Counted from the first letter of the stretch, positions 26,102 to 35,074 are shown. The stretch is 64,000 bases of DNA from Bacteroides sp. (GCA_023665805.1 JAMPDJ010000001.1:62001-126000), one strand, 5' to 3'. Numbers and translations: made by a program. Notes: a model not told the origin generated them from the sequence alone.

Positions 26102-27409
26102 ATGAAAGTACTAATGTTCGGTTGGGAGTTTCCTCCTAAGATTTATGGAGGTCTTGCCGTTGCCAGTTATGGTATTACAAAGGGATTGAGCCTTCAAGGC
26201 GATGTGGAGACTACTTTCTGTATGCCCAAGCCCACGGGCGAGGAAGAAGGCTTCTTGAAGATAGTGAACATGAGCCAGGTACCAGTGGTCTGGCGCGATG
26301 TCAATTACGATTGGATTAAGGATAGGTTCGTAGGTCACACTGCCGAGGACTATTATCGTTTCCGTGACCATTTGTATGCTGATTTCAATTATCTGCAAGG
26401 TTTGGATGACTTGGGGTGCATGCAGTTTGCTGGAGGTTATCCGGCTAACCTGCACGATGAGATAAATAACTTCAGCATCATTGCAGGCGTGTTGGCGCGC
26501 AGTGAGGAGTTTGAACTGATTCATGCACACGACTGGCTTACATATCCTGCCGGTGTGCATGCCAAGATGGTCAGTGGCAAACCATTGTGCATCCATGTTC
26601 ATGCAACCGATTTTGATCGCTCACGCGGTAAGGTCAACCCTACGGTTTATAGCATAGAGAAGAATGGCATGGATCATGCGGATTGTATCATGTGTGTATC
26701 CGAACACACACGTCAGACCGTGATAAACCAGTATCATCAGGACCCGCGTAAGTGTGTGGCAATGCATAATGCCGTGTATCCGCTTAGCCAGGAACTTCTG
26801 GACATCGTTCCAAATAAGACTCCGGGAGAGAAAGTGGTTACATATCTCGGACGTATTACCATGCAGAAAGGTCCGGAGTATTTTGTGGAAGCTGCCGCCA
26901 AGGTGCTTCAACGTACACGCAACATTCGTTTCTGCATGGCAGGTAGCGGTGATATGATGAATGCCATGATACAGTTGGCGGCAGAGCGTGGTATTGCGGA
27001 TCGTTTTCATTTCCCGGGGTTCCAAAAAGGACGTCAGGTTTACGAGGCGTATAAGAATTCCGATGTATTTGTCATGCCATCTGTGTCCGAACCTTTCGGC
27101 ATTGCCCCGCTTGAAGCTATGCAGTGCGGATGCCCTTCTATCATTTCCAAGCAATCGGGATGTGGTGAGATATTGGACAATGTCATCAAGGTTGACTATT
27201 GGGACATTGATGCCATGGCCGATGCGATGTATAGTGTTTGCACTAACGATGCTTTGTACAACTATCTTTCTGAGGAAGGTATCAAGGAGGTTGAACGTAT
27301 CACGTGGGAGAAAGTCGGCTTGCGCATCCGTGAATGCTACAACCAGCTTTGTGGACGTGGTTATTTCAACAATGACGACTATCTCAATGCTGTAAAGAAC
27401 ATAAAGTGA
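26102..27409 (+). CDS. Glycosyltransferase, glycogen synthase-like (GT4/GT5 fold)
   Basis: A 435-residue GT-B enzyme. The N-domain begins MKVLMFGWEFPPKIYGGLAVA, with the Gly-rich donor/acceptor loop, and HAHDWLTYPAG. The C-domain has YLGRITMQKGPEYFVEAA, FCMAGSGD and the EX7E motif in SEPFGIAPLEAMQCGCP. This layout is typical of the Bacteroidetes glycogen-synthase-like enzyme placed between debranching enzyme and GH57. It probably extends alpha-1,4-glucan from a nucleotide sugar. The start is preceded by a full AAGGAGG at 26086-26092, rare in this genome. Confidence 0.88.
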   Translation: MKVLMFGWEFPPKIYGGLAVASYGITKGLSLQGDVETTFCMPKPTGEEEGFLKIVNMSQVPVVWRDVNYDWIKDRFVGHTAEDYYRFRDHLYADFNYLQGLDDLGCMQFAGGYPANLHDEINNFSIIAGVLARSEEFELIHAHDWLTYPAGVHAKMVSGKPLCIHVHATDFDRSRGKVNPTVYSIEKNGMDHADCIMCVSEHTRQTVINQYHQDPRKCVAMHNAVYPLSQELLDIVPNKTPGEKVVTYLGRITMQKGPEYFVEAAAKVLQRTRNIRFCMAGSGDMMNAMIQLAAERGIADRFHFPGFQKGRQVYEAYKNSDVFVMPSVSEPFGIAPLEAMQCGCPSIISKQSGCGEILDNVIKVDYWDIDAMADAMYSVCTNDALYNYLSEEGIKEVERITWEKVGLRIRECYNQLCGRGYFNNDDYLNAVKNIK

Positions 27410-27464
27410 TTAAAGAGGCGAGTGCGCTAAACATATTAGAATTCAACGATTAATAATCTAAGTT

Positions 27465-28892
27465 ATGAAACAGATTTGTTTATATTTCGAGATACATCAG
27501 CCTGTTCATCTGAAGCGTTACCGTTTCTTTGATATTGGCAAGGATCATTACTACTACGATGATTTCGAGAACGAACGTGCCATCCGTGACACGGCAGAGA
27601 ACAGCTATGTCCCGGCACTTTCCACTTTGTTGGAGATGTGCAAGCAGAACAAGGAATTCAAGTGTTGCTTCTCTCTTTCAGGTGTGGCCATAGAAATGCT
27701 TGAGCAGTATGCTCCGGATGTAATCGATTTGTTGCAGCAGTTGGCAGAGACCGGTCAGGTTGACTTCATGGCCGAGCCTTATAGCCATGGTCTTGCTTCT
27801 ATCGGCAGCGAAGAGAGTTTCAAGAGCGAAGTGCAGCGTCAGTCACACCGTATCAAGGAATTGTTTGGCATTGCTCCGAAGGTCATTCGCAACTCCAACC
27901 TTATATATAGCGACGAGATAGGTAGCATGGCCGCCGATATGGGCTATAAAGGTTTCTTTGTGGAGGGTGCCAAGCACGTCTTGGGGTGGAAGAGTCCACA
28001 TTATATCTATTCCTGTGCAATGGACAATCGCATAGTGCTTCTCATGCGTGACTACAAGCTGAGCGATGATATTTGCCTTCGCTTTTCAGATAAGAGTTGG
28101 AGCGAATATCCGCTCATGGCTGACAAGTATGTTGATTGGATTGCAGCTCTCCCACAGAATGAAGAGGTAATCAATATCGGCATGGAATTGTGTGCCATAG
28201 GCATGTTCCAACCCCTGTATAGCAATATCCTTGAATTCATCAAGGCATTGCCGGCGTGTGCCGCTCAGCATGGCATAGGCTTTGCCACTCCTGCCGAATT
28301 GGTGGAGACACGTAAGGCCGTGGACACCATGGACGTACCATATCCCATGTCTTGGAACGATGAGGAACGCGATGTTTCTGGGTGGTTGGGCAATACCATG
28401 CAGCGCGAGGCTTTTGCCAAGCTCTATGACGAGAAGTTCGTTGGCCGCATACTTGCATGTCAGGATCGCCGTATCAAGCAGGATTGGGACCGCTTGCAGG
28501 CAACCAACAATTTCCATTACATGACAACCAAGCCTCAGGCCGTGCCAATGTTGCGCAGTTTCTATGATAGTGCATTCGACGCTTTCACGAATTATATGAA
28601 CATTCTTGGCGACTTCATAAAGAGAGTGAACGATTTGTTCTCCGATAACGTGGAGAATGACGAGTTGAACGCTCTTTACACCCAGATTGCCAATCTTGGT
28701 GATGAACTGACTGTCAAGGAGAACGAAGTCAGTGTGTTGCGTGCTCGTTTGGAAAAGTACGAAGGCAAGACCGAGAAGTCTGTTGAAAAGCCCGTAGAGA
28801 AACCGGCCAAGAAGATTTCTGCCAAGAAGACCGCAGCAAAGTCTCCTGCCACCAAGAAGGCAACCACCAAGAAGGTTGCCGATAAGAAGTAA
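27465..28892 (+). CDS. GH57 glycoside hydrolase with Lys/Ala-rich tail
   Basis: A 475-residue enzyme. The GH57 fold starts with YFEIHQPVHLKRYRF (the HQP motif of conserved region 1). Later come VDFMAEPYSHGLASI and GYKGFFVEGAKHVLGWKSPH, and GWLGNTMQREAF near residue 310. GH57 members hydrolyse or transfer alpha-1,4-glucan. A helical region (about 350-430) follows. The last about 45 residues are made of Lys, Ala, Pro, Thr and Glu (for example KKISAKKTAAKSPATKK), like histone H1 or HU tails, an unusual addition. Third gene of the alpha-glucan operon. Confidence 0.9.
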   Translation: MKQICLYFEIHQPVHLKRYRFFDIGKDHYYYDDFENERAIRDTAENSYVPALSTLLEMCKQNKEFKCCFSLSGVAIEMLEQYAPDVIDLLQQLAETGQVDFMAEPYSHGLASIGSEESFKSEVQRQSHRIKELFGIAPKVIRNSNLIYSDEIGSMAADMGYKGFFVEGAKHVLGWKSPHYIYSCAMDNRIVLLMRDYKLSDDICLRFSDKSWSEYPLMADKYVDWIAALPQNEEVINIGMELCAIGMFQPLYSNILEFIKALPACAAQHGIGFATPAELVETRKAVDTMDVPYPMSWNDEERDVSGWLGNTMQREAFAKLYDEKFVGRILACQDRRIKQDWDRLQATNNFHYMTTKPQAVPMLRSFYDSAFDAFTNYMNILGDFIKRVNDLFSDNVENDELNALYTQIANLGDELTVKENEVSVLRARLEKYEGKTEKSVEKPVEKPAKKISAKKTAAKSPATKKATTKKVADKK

Positions 28893-28931
28893 TATTTGTG
28901 AAAGGGTGAATTATTCATGTTAAGATACGGA

Positions 28932-28970
28932 TGGATGTGGCAGATGTTGTTCTGTTGCATCCATTTTCTT
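28932..28970 (+). terminator. Terminator of the alpha-glucan operon
   Basis: The arms ATGGATGTGGCAGA (28932-28945) and TCTGTTGCATCCAT (28952-28965) pair with three wobble pairs. TTTTCTTTG follows. Confidence 0.6.
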
Positions 28971-29072
28971 TGTAGTTGAAAAAAAGAATGTGCATGGCAT
29001 ATAATCAATATGATATGTCATTGTATGGTCGTAAGTATATCTGTTTGTTTATCCTAAAATAAAGCAATAGCA

Positions 29073-29810
29073 GTGAAAGTAAAGATACATACGGTGGAGG
29101 GAGACATAGTAGTGCGTCTATACGACGAGACACCGCTTCATCGGGATAACTTCCTGAAACTTGTCGGGGAAGGATATTACAATGGCACGCTTTTTCATCG
29201 TGTCATCAAGGATTTCATGATACAGGGTGGAGACCCCGACAGCATAGGAGCGGCGTCGGGGAAGATGCTGGGGACAGGAGGTCCAGGGTATACCATCCCA
29301 GCAGAAATACTGTATCCTCGCTATTTTCACAAGAGGGGTGCCTTGTGCGCCGCACGTTTGGGAGACGACATGAATCCCGAGCGTGTCAGTAGCGGCAGCC
29401 AGTTCTACATAGTATGGGGACAAAGGTATAATGCCGGACAAATCAGCCAATTGGAGCATCAGATGCAAATGCAGCAGGAGCAGGCCGTTTTTGACGGGCT
29501 GGTTGCAGAACACCGTGCCCAAATAATGGACTTGCGTCGTAATCGTGACAGAACCGGATTGCAAGCATTGCAGGACAAGTTGAATGCCGAGACTCACGCC
29601 GTTTGTGACGGATTGGAGAAGCCCAAATTCACTCAAGAACAGATAGAAGCCTATACGACTATTGGCGGTACTCCGCATTTGGACGGCCAATATACCGTAT
29701 TTGGTGAAGTGGAAGAGGGATTGGACGTGGTGGAACGTATACAGTCCTGTGCGACACTTAGAGGCGACCGCCCTAAGTTCGATATCAGTATGACGATGGA
29801 GATATGTTGA
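29073..29810 (+). CDS. Cyclophilin-type peptidyl-prolyl isomerase with helical insert
   Basis: A 245-residue protein without signal peptide, so cytosolic. The cyclophilin core has FHRVIKDFMIQGGDP (active-site Arg and Phe), SGSQFYIV and, at the C-terminus, YTVFGEVEEGLDVVERI. Between these the central part (about 130-195) is a Gln/Glu/Arg-rich helical insert (LEHQMQMQQEQAVFDG, LRRNRDRTG) not found in minimal cyclophilins, although similar inserts occur in Bacteroidetes. The start is GTG 29073. It catalyses proline cis/trans isomerisation during folding. Confidence 0.9.
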   Translation: MKVKIHTVEGDIVVRLYDETPLHRDNFLKLVGEGYYNGTLFHRVIKDFMIQGGDPDSIGAASGKMLGTGGPGYTIPAEILYPRYFHKRGALCAARLGDDMNPERVSSGSQFYIVWGQRYNAGQISQLEHQMQMQQEQAVFDGLVAEHRAQIMDLRRNRDRTGLQALQDKLNAETHAVCDGLEKPKFTQEQIEAYTTIGGTPHLDGQYTVFGEVEEGLDVVERIQSCATLRGDRPKFDISMTMEIC

Positions 29811-30002
29811 ATGATACTGTCCGTTTCGTTCATTTAGAAAAGTCTCGTCAAGCATTGGCCGGTTGGATAAAACAGGCTAAATTTACGCCTTGACGTGCCA
29901 TGTAAAGGACGTTTGCCCATGGTAGATGTCGTTGATATTGCATGAACAGGCATGCGTGGTAGATATTTGTGTATAATAAACATACTCGCAATAATATAAG
30001 TT

Positions 30003-32519
30003 ATGAAGCGCAAACATTACTTTCTCTTGTTATTTCTGATGCTTGGCTTGTGCTCTTGGGCACAGGAGCCTATCAAGGTTGCCTGTGTAGGAAACAGCAT
30101 TACCTATGGATACGGGCTTCTCGACCGCAACCACAACAGCTATCCTGCCGTGCTTGCCATGATGCTTGGGCCGCAATATGAGGTTCGCAACTTTGGATAC
30201 AGTGCCCGTACCTTGCTATTGAAGGCCAGTCCGGCCTACATGAAGGAGACCATATTCCAACAGGCCTTGGACTATAATCCGGACATTGTCGTTATCAAGC
30301 TTGGTACCAATGATTCAAAGCCTGCTAATTGGAAATATGGAGCGGATTTTGCCAAAGACCTGCAGTCAATGGTGGACAAGTTCAAGGCAATGTCCTCACG
30401 TCCGCAGATATTCCTGTGCTATCCTGCCAAGGCATACGTCGAGGTTCCTGGCATAAACGATAGTATCATTGTCAATGCCATAATTCCTCAAATTGAGCAT
30501 GTCGCCAAGAAGAATGGGCTGAAGACCATAGATGTGCACGCGGTCACAAGCGGCATTCCGGAACATTTCCCAGATAAGATTCATCCCGATCCCGCAGCAT
30601 CGCTCTTGATTGCCGAGACCGTTTATGCGGCTATTACTGGCAAAGGACAGGATACCAATATCGGCCATGGCGTTTTCCCTGGCAGGAACGGGGAGTGGAA
30701 CGGAGGTGACAGATATGATTTCTGTTTTGAAGGCCGACACGTGACGGTGGTAGCTCCCAAGCAGGTGGCTTCCGGTCGTCCATGGATATGGCGTCCTGCC
30801 TTTTTTGATGCTTTCCCCAGTGTGGACAAGGCCTTGCTGGAGCAGGGATTCCATGTCGTGTATCTGGATGTTACTCATTGCTATGGCAATCCTCGTGCAG
30901 TTGCATTGGGTACGGAGTTCTACAACTACATGACAAGCCGTTACGGCCTCTCGTCAAAGGTTACCCTGGAGGGATTCAGCCGTGGCGGTCTATATGCTCT
31001 TAATTGGGCCATTAAGAATGCCGACAAGGTTGCCTGCCTCTATCTTGATGCTCCGGTGTGCAACGTGTTCAGTTGGCCTGGCCGTAAGGACAAGGCTTTG
31101 TGGAACGATTTGCTGAATGAGTGGAACACCACGGATGAAGCCATGGAGGCGTTCCGTGGCAATCCCATAGACAATCTCGCTCCCTTGGCCAAGGCCGGTA
31201 TCCCCATCATCAGCGTATGTGGCGATGCCGACAAGGTGGTGCCGTTCAAGGAGAATATGGATGTCGTGCGTTCGCGCTACTTGGCCATGGGAGGTACGGT
31301 AGAGGTCATCCTTAAGCCGGATGTTGACCATCATCCTCATAGTCTGGCAAATCCCCAGCCCGTGGTGGACTTCATTGTCCGTCATCAGCCGTGGTACAAG
31401 GATTATGTACATTATAACGTGCGCGGCAGCATGCAGAATTCCTTTATCAAGTTCGAGACCGAGCACCGTGGGCGTGTGGCCTTCCTTGGCGGTTCCATTA
31501 CCGAGATGAACGGATGGAGGAATATGGTAGAGCAACAGTTGCAACAGCGTTTTCCCTACACACGCTTTGAATTTGTTGAGGCCGGCATAGGCTCCACAGG
31601 CAGCACTCCTGGCTCGTTCCGTCTGCAACATGACATCCTTTCCAAGGGCAAAATTGACTTGCTTTTCGTGGAGGCAGCTGTAAATGACCACACCAACCAC
31701 TTCATGCCCGTGGAGCAGGTGCGTGGTATGGAGGGTGAGATTCGTCATGCCCTTCTCAGTAATCCAGACATGGATATAGTCATGCTGCACTTCATCTACG
31801 ATCCCTTCATTCCCATGGTAGCCAAGGGCATGCAACCTGACGTAGTGCTCAACCACGAGCGTGTGGCCAACCATTATAGGATACCGTCTGTGAACCTTGT
31901 GCAGGAGATCGGCGAACGCATGCAGAACGGTCAGTTCACTTGGGAACAGTTCGGAGGTACGCATCCGGCACCTTTCGGACATCGCTTCTATGCGGCCGCC
32001 ATAGCTCATCTCTTCGATGCCATGTGGCAGGGAATCACTTCAAATGCGTCAATCATTCCGCATGATATACCAGAGTCTCCACTGGATGAATTCAGCTATT
32101 ACGGTGGCGATTTCATTGAGTTGTCCGATGCCAAGTTGGATAAAGGTTGGACATACGTTCCTGTATGGCATGCAGGTGATGAGTATGAGAAACGTAATGG
32201 ATTTGTCAACGTACCGATGCTTGAGGCCAGTCGCCCAGGTTCCAAGTTGACGCTGGACTTTACAGGCAAGGCCATAGGTATCTTCTGTACTCCTAGTCCC
32301 GCAGCCTGCATACTGGAATACAGTATCGACGGCGCACCATTCAAACAACTGGATACCTTTACCGAATGGAGTTCTCACTTGTATATCCCATGGGTATACA
32401 TGTTGGAAACAGAGTTGGAGAACACTTCGCACAGGCTCGTGCTTAGCATATCCAAGGACAAGAATTCGCGCTCCTTGGGTACGGAATGTCAAATACGTAA
32501 TTTTGTGGTCAACAGGTAA
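30003..32519 (+). CDS. Secreted three-domain esterase: SGNH - alpha/beta-hydrolase - SGNH
   Basis: An 838-residue exported protein with a 20-residue signal peptide. Domain 1 (about 24-215) is an SGNH/GDSL hydrolase: VGNSITYG (Ser32), LGTND and HPDPAA (catalytic Asp-x-x-His region). Domain 2 (about 225-455) is an alpha/beta-hydrolase with nucleophile elbow GFSRGG (Ser326), GDADKVVP and VDHHPHS (His near 443). Domain 3 (about 490-680) is a second SGNH hydrolase: LGGSITEM (Ser498), EAAVND and GTHPAPFGH (His654). A beta-sandwich-like region closes the protein. Such enzymes often remove acetyl or other acyl groups from plant polysaccharides; the substrate here is unknown. No SusCD pair is adjacent. 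Confidence 0.85.
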   Translation: MKRKHYFLLLFLMLGLCSWAQEPIKVACVGNSITYGYGLLDRNHNSYPAVLAMMLGPQYEVRNFGYSARTLLLKASPAYMKETIFQQALDYNPDIVVIKLGTNDSKPANWKYGADFAKDLQSMVDKFKAMSSRPQIFLCYPAKAYVEVPGINDSIIVNAIIPQIEHVAKKNGLKTIDVHAVTSGIPEHFPDKIHPDPAASLLIAETVYAAITGKGQDTNIGHGVFPGRNGEWNGGDRYDFCFEGRHVTVVAPKQVASGRPWIWRPAFFDAFPSVDKALLEQGFHVVYLDVTHCYGNPRAVALGTEFYNYMTSRYGLSSKVTLEGFSRGGLYALNWAIKNADKVACLYLDAPVCNVFSWPGRKDKALWNDLLNEWNTTDEAMEAFRGNPIDNLAPLAKAGIPIISVCGDADKVVPFKENMDVVRSRYLAMGGTVEVILKPDVDHHPHSLANPQPVVDFIVRHQPWYKDYVHYNVRGSMQNSFIKFETEHRGRVAFLGGSITEMNGWRNMVEQQLQQRFPYTRFEFVEAGIGSTGSTPGSFRLQHDILSKGKIDLLFVEAAVNDHTNHFMPVEQVRGMEGEIRHALLSNPDMDIVMLHFIYDPFIPMVAKGMQPDVVLNHERVANHYRIPSVNLVQEIGERMQNGQFTWEQFGGTHPAPFGHRFYAAAIAHLFDAMWQGITSNASIIPHDIPESPLDEFSYYGGDFIELSDAKLDKGWTYVPVWHAGDEYEKRNGFVNVPMLEASRPGSKLTLDFTGKAIGIFCTPSPAACILEYSIDGAPFKQLDTFTEWSSHLYIPWVYMLETELENTSHRLVLSISKDKNSRSLGTECQIRNFVVNR

Positions 32520-32570
32520 AGATAAGGATGTTGACATGCCTCCGGACACATTGGAGCATCGTGTGGTAAA

Positions 32571-32621
32571 AACACAAGCAAGCCCTATTGCATGTAACAA
32601 TGCATAGGGCTTGCTTGTGTT
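32571..32621. terminator. 18-bp perfect hairpin, probable bidirectional terminator
   Basis: AACACAAGCAAGCCCTAT (32571-32588) and its exact reverse complement (32604-32621) enclose a 15-nt loop that can pair further (GCAT/ATGC). On the minus strand TTTTACC follows; on the plus strand there is no T-tract. Confidence 0.6.
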
Positions 32622-32727
32622 ATGTCCTCTGACATCTCGTTTTTCCAAATGTTCTGAGTTTGCAGATCCTTTATGAAAAAACTTACATCGGTGATAGATC
32701 TCGCAGTGGCCTGTTTTTTTAGCATTG

Positions 32728-32796
32728 TATTGTCGGCATCGTGACCATAGTATTGTCAATGTCGCGAGAATAGTATTGTCTAGGTACCGACAATAC
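32728..32796. repeat. 23-bp-period TATTGTC array
   Basis: TATTGTC occurs at 32728, 32751 and 32774, exactly 23 bp apart, and inverted (GACAATA) at 32789-32795. Units 1 and 2 also share TCGnGA and ATAG in their second halves. Confidence 0.6.
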
Positions 32797-32918
32797 GAGG
32801 ACGAAATAGCAGTGATAGGATGACGTTTTTTTGCCCTTGTCATCTTGGATGGCAATATTGCCGATAACAACTTTCTCAATGAACTCAGTGGCATGTTTAT
32901 GTAAAACGCATAAACAAC

Positions 32919-32963
32919 AATGGCGGTAGCACATGGTGCCTATTGCCCAGTGATACCGCCATT
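32919..32963 (-). terminator. Hairpin downstream of alkaline phosphatase
   Basis: AATGGCGGTA (32919-32928) pairs with TACCGCCATT (32954-32963); the loop contains a smaller GCAC/GTGC hairpin. On the minus strand it is followed by TTGTTGTTTATG. Confidence 0.5.
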
Positions 32964-32988
32964 TCGTCTTTTTGGTATTGTTCAGTTC

Positions 32989-34389
32989 CTACTTGCTACC
33001 GTGCTCCTTTATGCCACAGAGGCGACGCATTTTGTTGGGGAGGTCCGTGTTATCTTGAAAACCCTGGAACAATTCGCTGCCAACGCCTATGGCGCATACA
33101 GGAACCACGTCGCCTGTGTGCCCGCCTGTGGTCCAACCGATACCTGTAATCTGGTCCATTATCTGGAAGGCACGCTCCACGAATTGGTTGACAGAGAGGT
33201 AAAGCGTTTGCTTCTCTTGATCCTGCTTTTGCACGAAGGTATTACGGAAGGCTTCCTGAAGAGCCTGATCGTGCCTTTCATTCAGCTTGATGGCATCGTA
33301 GAATCCCAGTTTGTCCTGGAGGTACTGCTTCATGTATTCCCAAGTGATGGTCTTGCCCTCCTTGGACATCTTGTTGCATTCGTGCTGCATGGCCTGCATG
33401 GAAATGCGTTGTGCATCGTAGTTCTTGAACTTCAGATTGTATGAACCACCATTCACACCGGCTACCATGCCACCGGTATTGTGGTCGGCGGTTACTACAA
33501 TCAATGTTTCGTCCTTGTGTTTAAGATAGAAATTGTATGCCAGACGCAGGGATTCATCGAAGTTTAGCAACTCCTTCACGGCAGTGCCTCCGTCATTTGG
33601 GTGCAAGGCATGGTCTATGAGGCCTCCCTCCACCATCACGAAGAACTTCTTGGGTGAAACCTTTTCCAAGTGGTCTATGCATGCCTGTGTGATGAAGGGC
33701 AAGGACAGATTCTCCTGCAGGCTGTCTATGGTATAGCCTATGTGGTCCAGATGGTAGGGGGAGTTCAGCAGCACCACTTTTTCGCCATGTTTCTTCTCGT
33801 TCCATTTCTGTGGACCATCCACGATGCTGTATCCTGCGTTGCTCAGAATGGTACGTACGTCGTCCTTGCCTTCGGGAGCGCGTCCGCGCAGTTTGCCGCC
33901 GGCAATCATATCAAAGTCGCTCTTTGCCATGTCCTCGGCAATATCATAAAACTGTCCGCGATTTTTCACATGGGCATAGAATGCACCCGGAGTTGCGTCG
34001 TCCGGAGCCACGGATGTGGCGATGGCCACACCGTAGCCTTGCTGTTTCAGTTCTGTGGCGATACTTTGCACAGGTTGGTTGTCGGGAGTTAGCCCCAACA
34101 TTCCGTTATTGGTCTTGTGGCCTGTAGCCAAGGCCGTGCCTGCTGCTGCCGAGTCCGTGATGGTGTTGCTGGCAGAGTATGTCGTAGCCATGGACACTAC
34201 CGGAAATTGCAGCATCAGCAATGGCTGACTGTTGTTCATGACTGTGCGGTTGTACGTCTCGGCACACAACACTGGCGACATGCCCATGCCGTCGCCGATG
34301 AAGTAGAAAATGTACTTTGGCTTCTTGGCTCCCATGGTGGCAATCACCACAAGCATAAGCATTAGAACGGATAGAAAACGCTTGTTCAT
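32989..34389 (-). CDS. Alkaline phosphatase
   Basis: A 466-residue exported PhoA-family phosphomonoesterase. The signal peptide is MNKRFLSVLMLMLVVIATMG. Metal and catalytic motifs are FIGDGMG (first Asp), ITDSAAAGTALATGHKT with the nucleophile Ser in DSA, MVEGGLIDHALHPND, VTADHNTGG and TTGGHTGDVV (final His). It releases phosphate from organic phosphomonoesters in the periplasm or at the surface. ATG 34389 gives a clean signal peptide; the longer frame to 34422 adds a non-signal N-terminus. A -7 box is at 34462-34469. Confidence 0.95.
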   Translation of the reverse strand: MNKRFLSVLMLMLVVIATMGAKKPKYIFYFIGDGMGMSPVLCAETYNRTVMNNSQPLLMLQFPVVSMATTYSASNTITDSAAAGTALATGHKTNNGMLGLTPDNQPVQSIATELKQQGYGVAIATSVAPDDATPGAFYAHVKNRGQFYDIAEDMAKSDFDMIAGGKLRGRAPEGKDDVRTILSNAGYSIVDGPQKWNEKKHGEKVVLLNSPYHLDHIGYTIDSLQENLSLPFITQACIDHLEKVSPKKFFVMVEGGLIDHALHPNDGGTAVKELLNFDESLRLAYNFYLKHKDETLIVVTADHNTGGMVAGVNGGSYNLKFKNYDAQRISMQAMQHECNKMSKEGKTITWEYMKQYLQDKLGFYDAIKLNERHDQALQEAFRNTFVQKQDQEKQTLYLSVNQFVERAFQIMDQITGIGWTTGGHTGDVVPVCAIGVGSELFQGFQDNTDLPNKMRRLCGIKEHGSK

Positions 34390-34461
34390 AAAGTGTATTT
34401 TGATTAAAGTTACATACGTCAAAGGGAGGATAAAGGGTGTATAATCAAACCTTTATATCCG

Positions 34462-34497
34462 CAAATATACGCAAAAAAGTAATACCATTCATGGTAT
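34462..34497 (-). promoter_or_regulatory. Promoter region of alkaline phosphatase with adjacent palindrome
   Basis: Minus-strand -7 box TATATTTG (34462-34469). ATACCAT and ATGGTAT (34482-34488, 34491-34497) form a 7-bp inverted repeat in the -33 zone, a possible operator. Confidence 0.45.
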
Positions 34498-34657
34498 GTG
34501 ATAGTTTTTCTTGTATAATATATTTTTTCTCTGTTTCTTTTGGGGAACTGTGAGACTATCTGAGCGAAAAGAGTTAAATCTGCCATGGGAAGTAGAGGAG
34601 TTGGTAACTCACAGCTAAGGTATATGTTTTTACATTGGTTTCTACTTCTCTTTTTAT

Positions 34658-34842
34658 TTTATCCCAAATCGGTCATTAGAATGTCAATTTGTATAAATCA
34701 TCTGATTTATATTGTCTTTTCCTCCATTTTTACCTCCCGTTTGGTCTTGCCATAGCTCGCTATGCCTTCGACAAAACGGTTGCAATACGAACGAACATAA
34801 AGGCAAAACGGCTTGGAAATCTAATGACCGATTCGGGTTTAT
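34658..34842. mobile_element. MITE-like element with 18-bp terminal inverted repeats
   Basis: The left end CCCAAATCGGTCATTAGA (34663-34680) and the right end TCTAATGACCGATTCGGG (34820-34837) are inverted repeats with one mismatch, defining a 175-bp unit. TTTAT directly flanks both ends (34658-34662, 34838-34842) like a 5-bp target duplication. Inside are two hairpins, at 34692-34711 and 34737-34779. There is no coding capacity, so any movement would need a transposase from elsewhere. Confidence 0.6.
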
Positions 34843-35019
34843 AGATTTTTATTTTAAGATGATATTTGTGGACTTGTCTTGTTAGACAGCTTTTTCATTT
34901 TTACCCCGAATCTGGTATTGGCGCTCACATGTCGTAAATAGTAGCTAATACGCCAAAAGGACACGTAAAGATGATTGACGCAGGCAGGAAATAATATAAC
35001 CTGCCGAATCGACAATGAG

Positions 35020-35069
35020 AATATACCCACCCTCGTATGCTGTTTATGGCAACAAAGGGTGGGTATATT
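35020..35069 (-). terminator. Hairpin downstream of clpB
   Basis: AATATACCCACCCT (35020-35033) and its perfect reverse complement (35056-35069) lie 5 nt past the clpB stop. There is no T-tract. Confidence 0.5.
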
Positions 35070-35074
35070 GTGAA

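Larger units (their letters stand above)
32520..32988. other. Intergenic region between the esterase and alkaline phosphatase genes
   Basis: 469 bp between convergent genes. It holds a strong hairpin (32571-32621), a 23-bp-period TATTGTC array (32728-32796) and a hairpin just past the phosphatase stop (32919-32963). No gene supported. Confidence 0.65.
34390..35074. other. Long intergenic region between alkaline phosphatase and clpB
   Basis: 685 bp with no supported gene. It contains the phosphatase promoter (34462-34469), a MITE-like element (34663-34837) with internal hairpins, a degenerate extra copy of its end near 34904-34925, and a 14-bp hairpin just past clpB (35020-35069). Confidence 0.7.

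Noticed and set aside
30990..32009. Reverse ORF of 339 codons
   Set aside because: Lies wholly inside the three-domain esterase, whose catalytic motifs are all in the forward frame.
34561..34614. CTGTGAG/CTCACAG (34548-34554, 34608-34614) as an operator or structured RNA
   Set aside because: A 7-bp match over a 53-nt gap is expected by chance in a region of this size.
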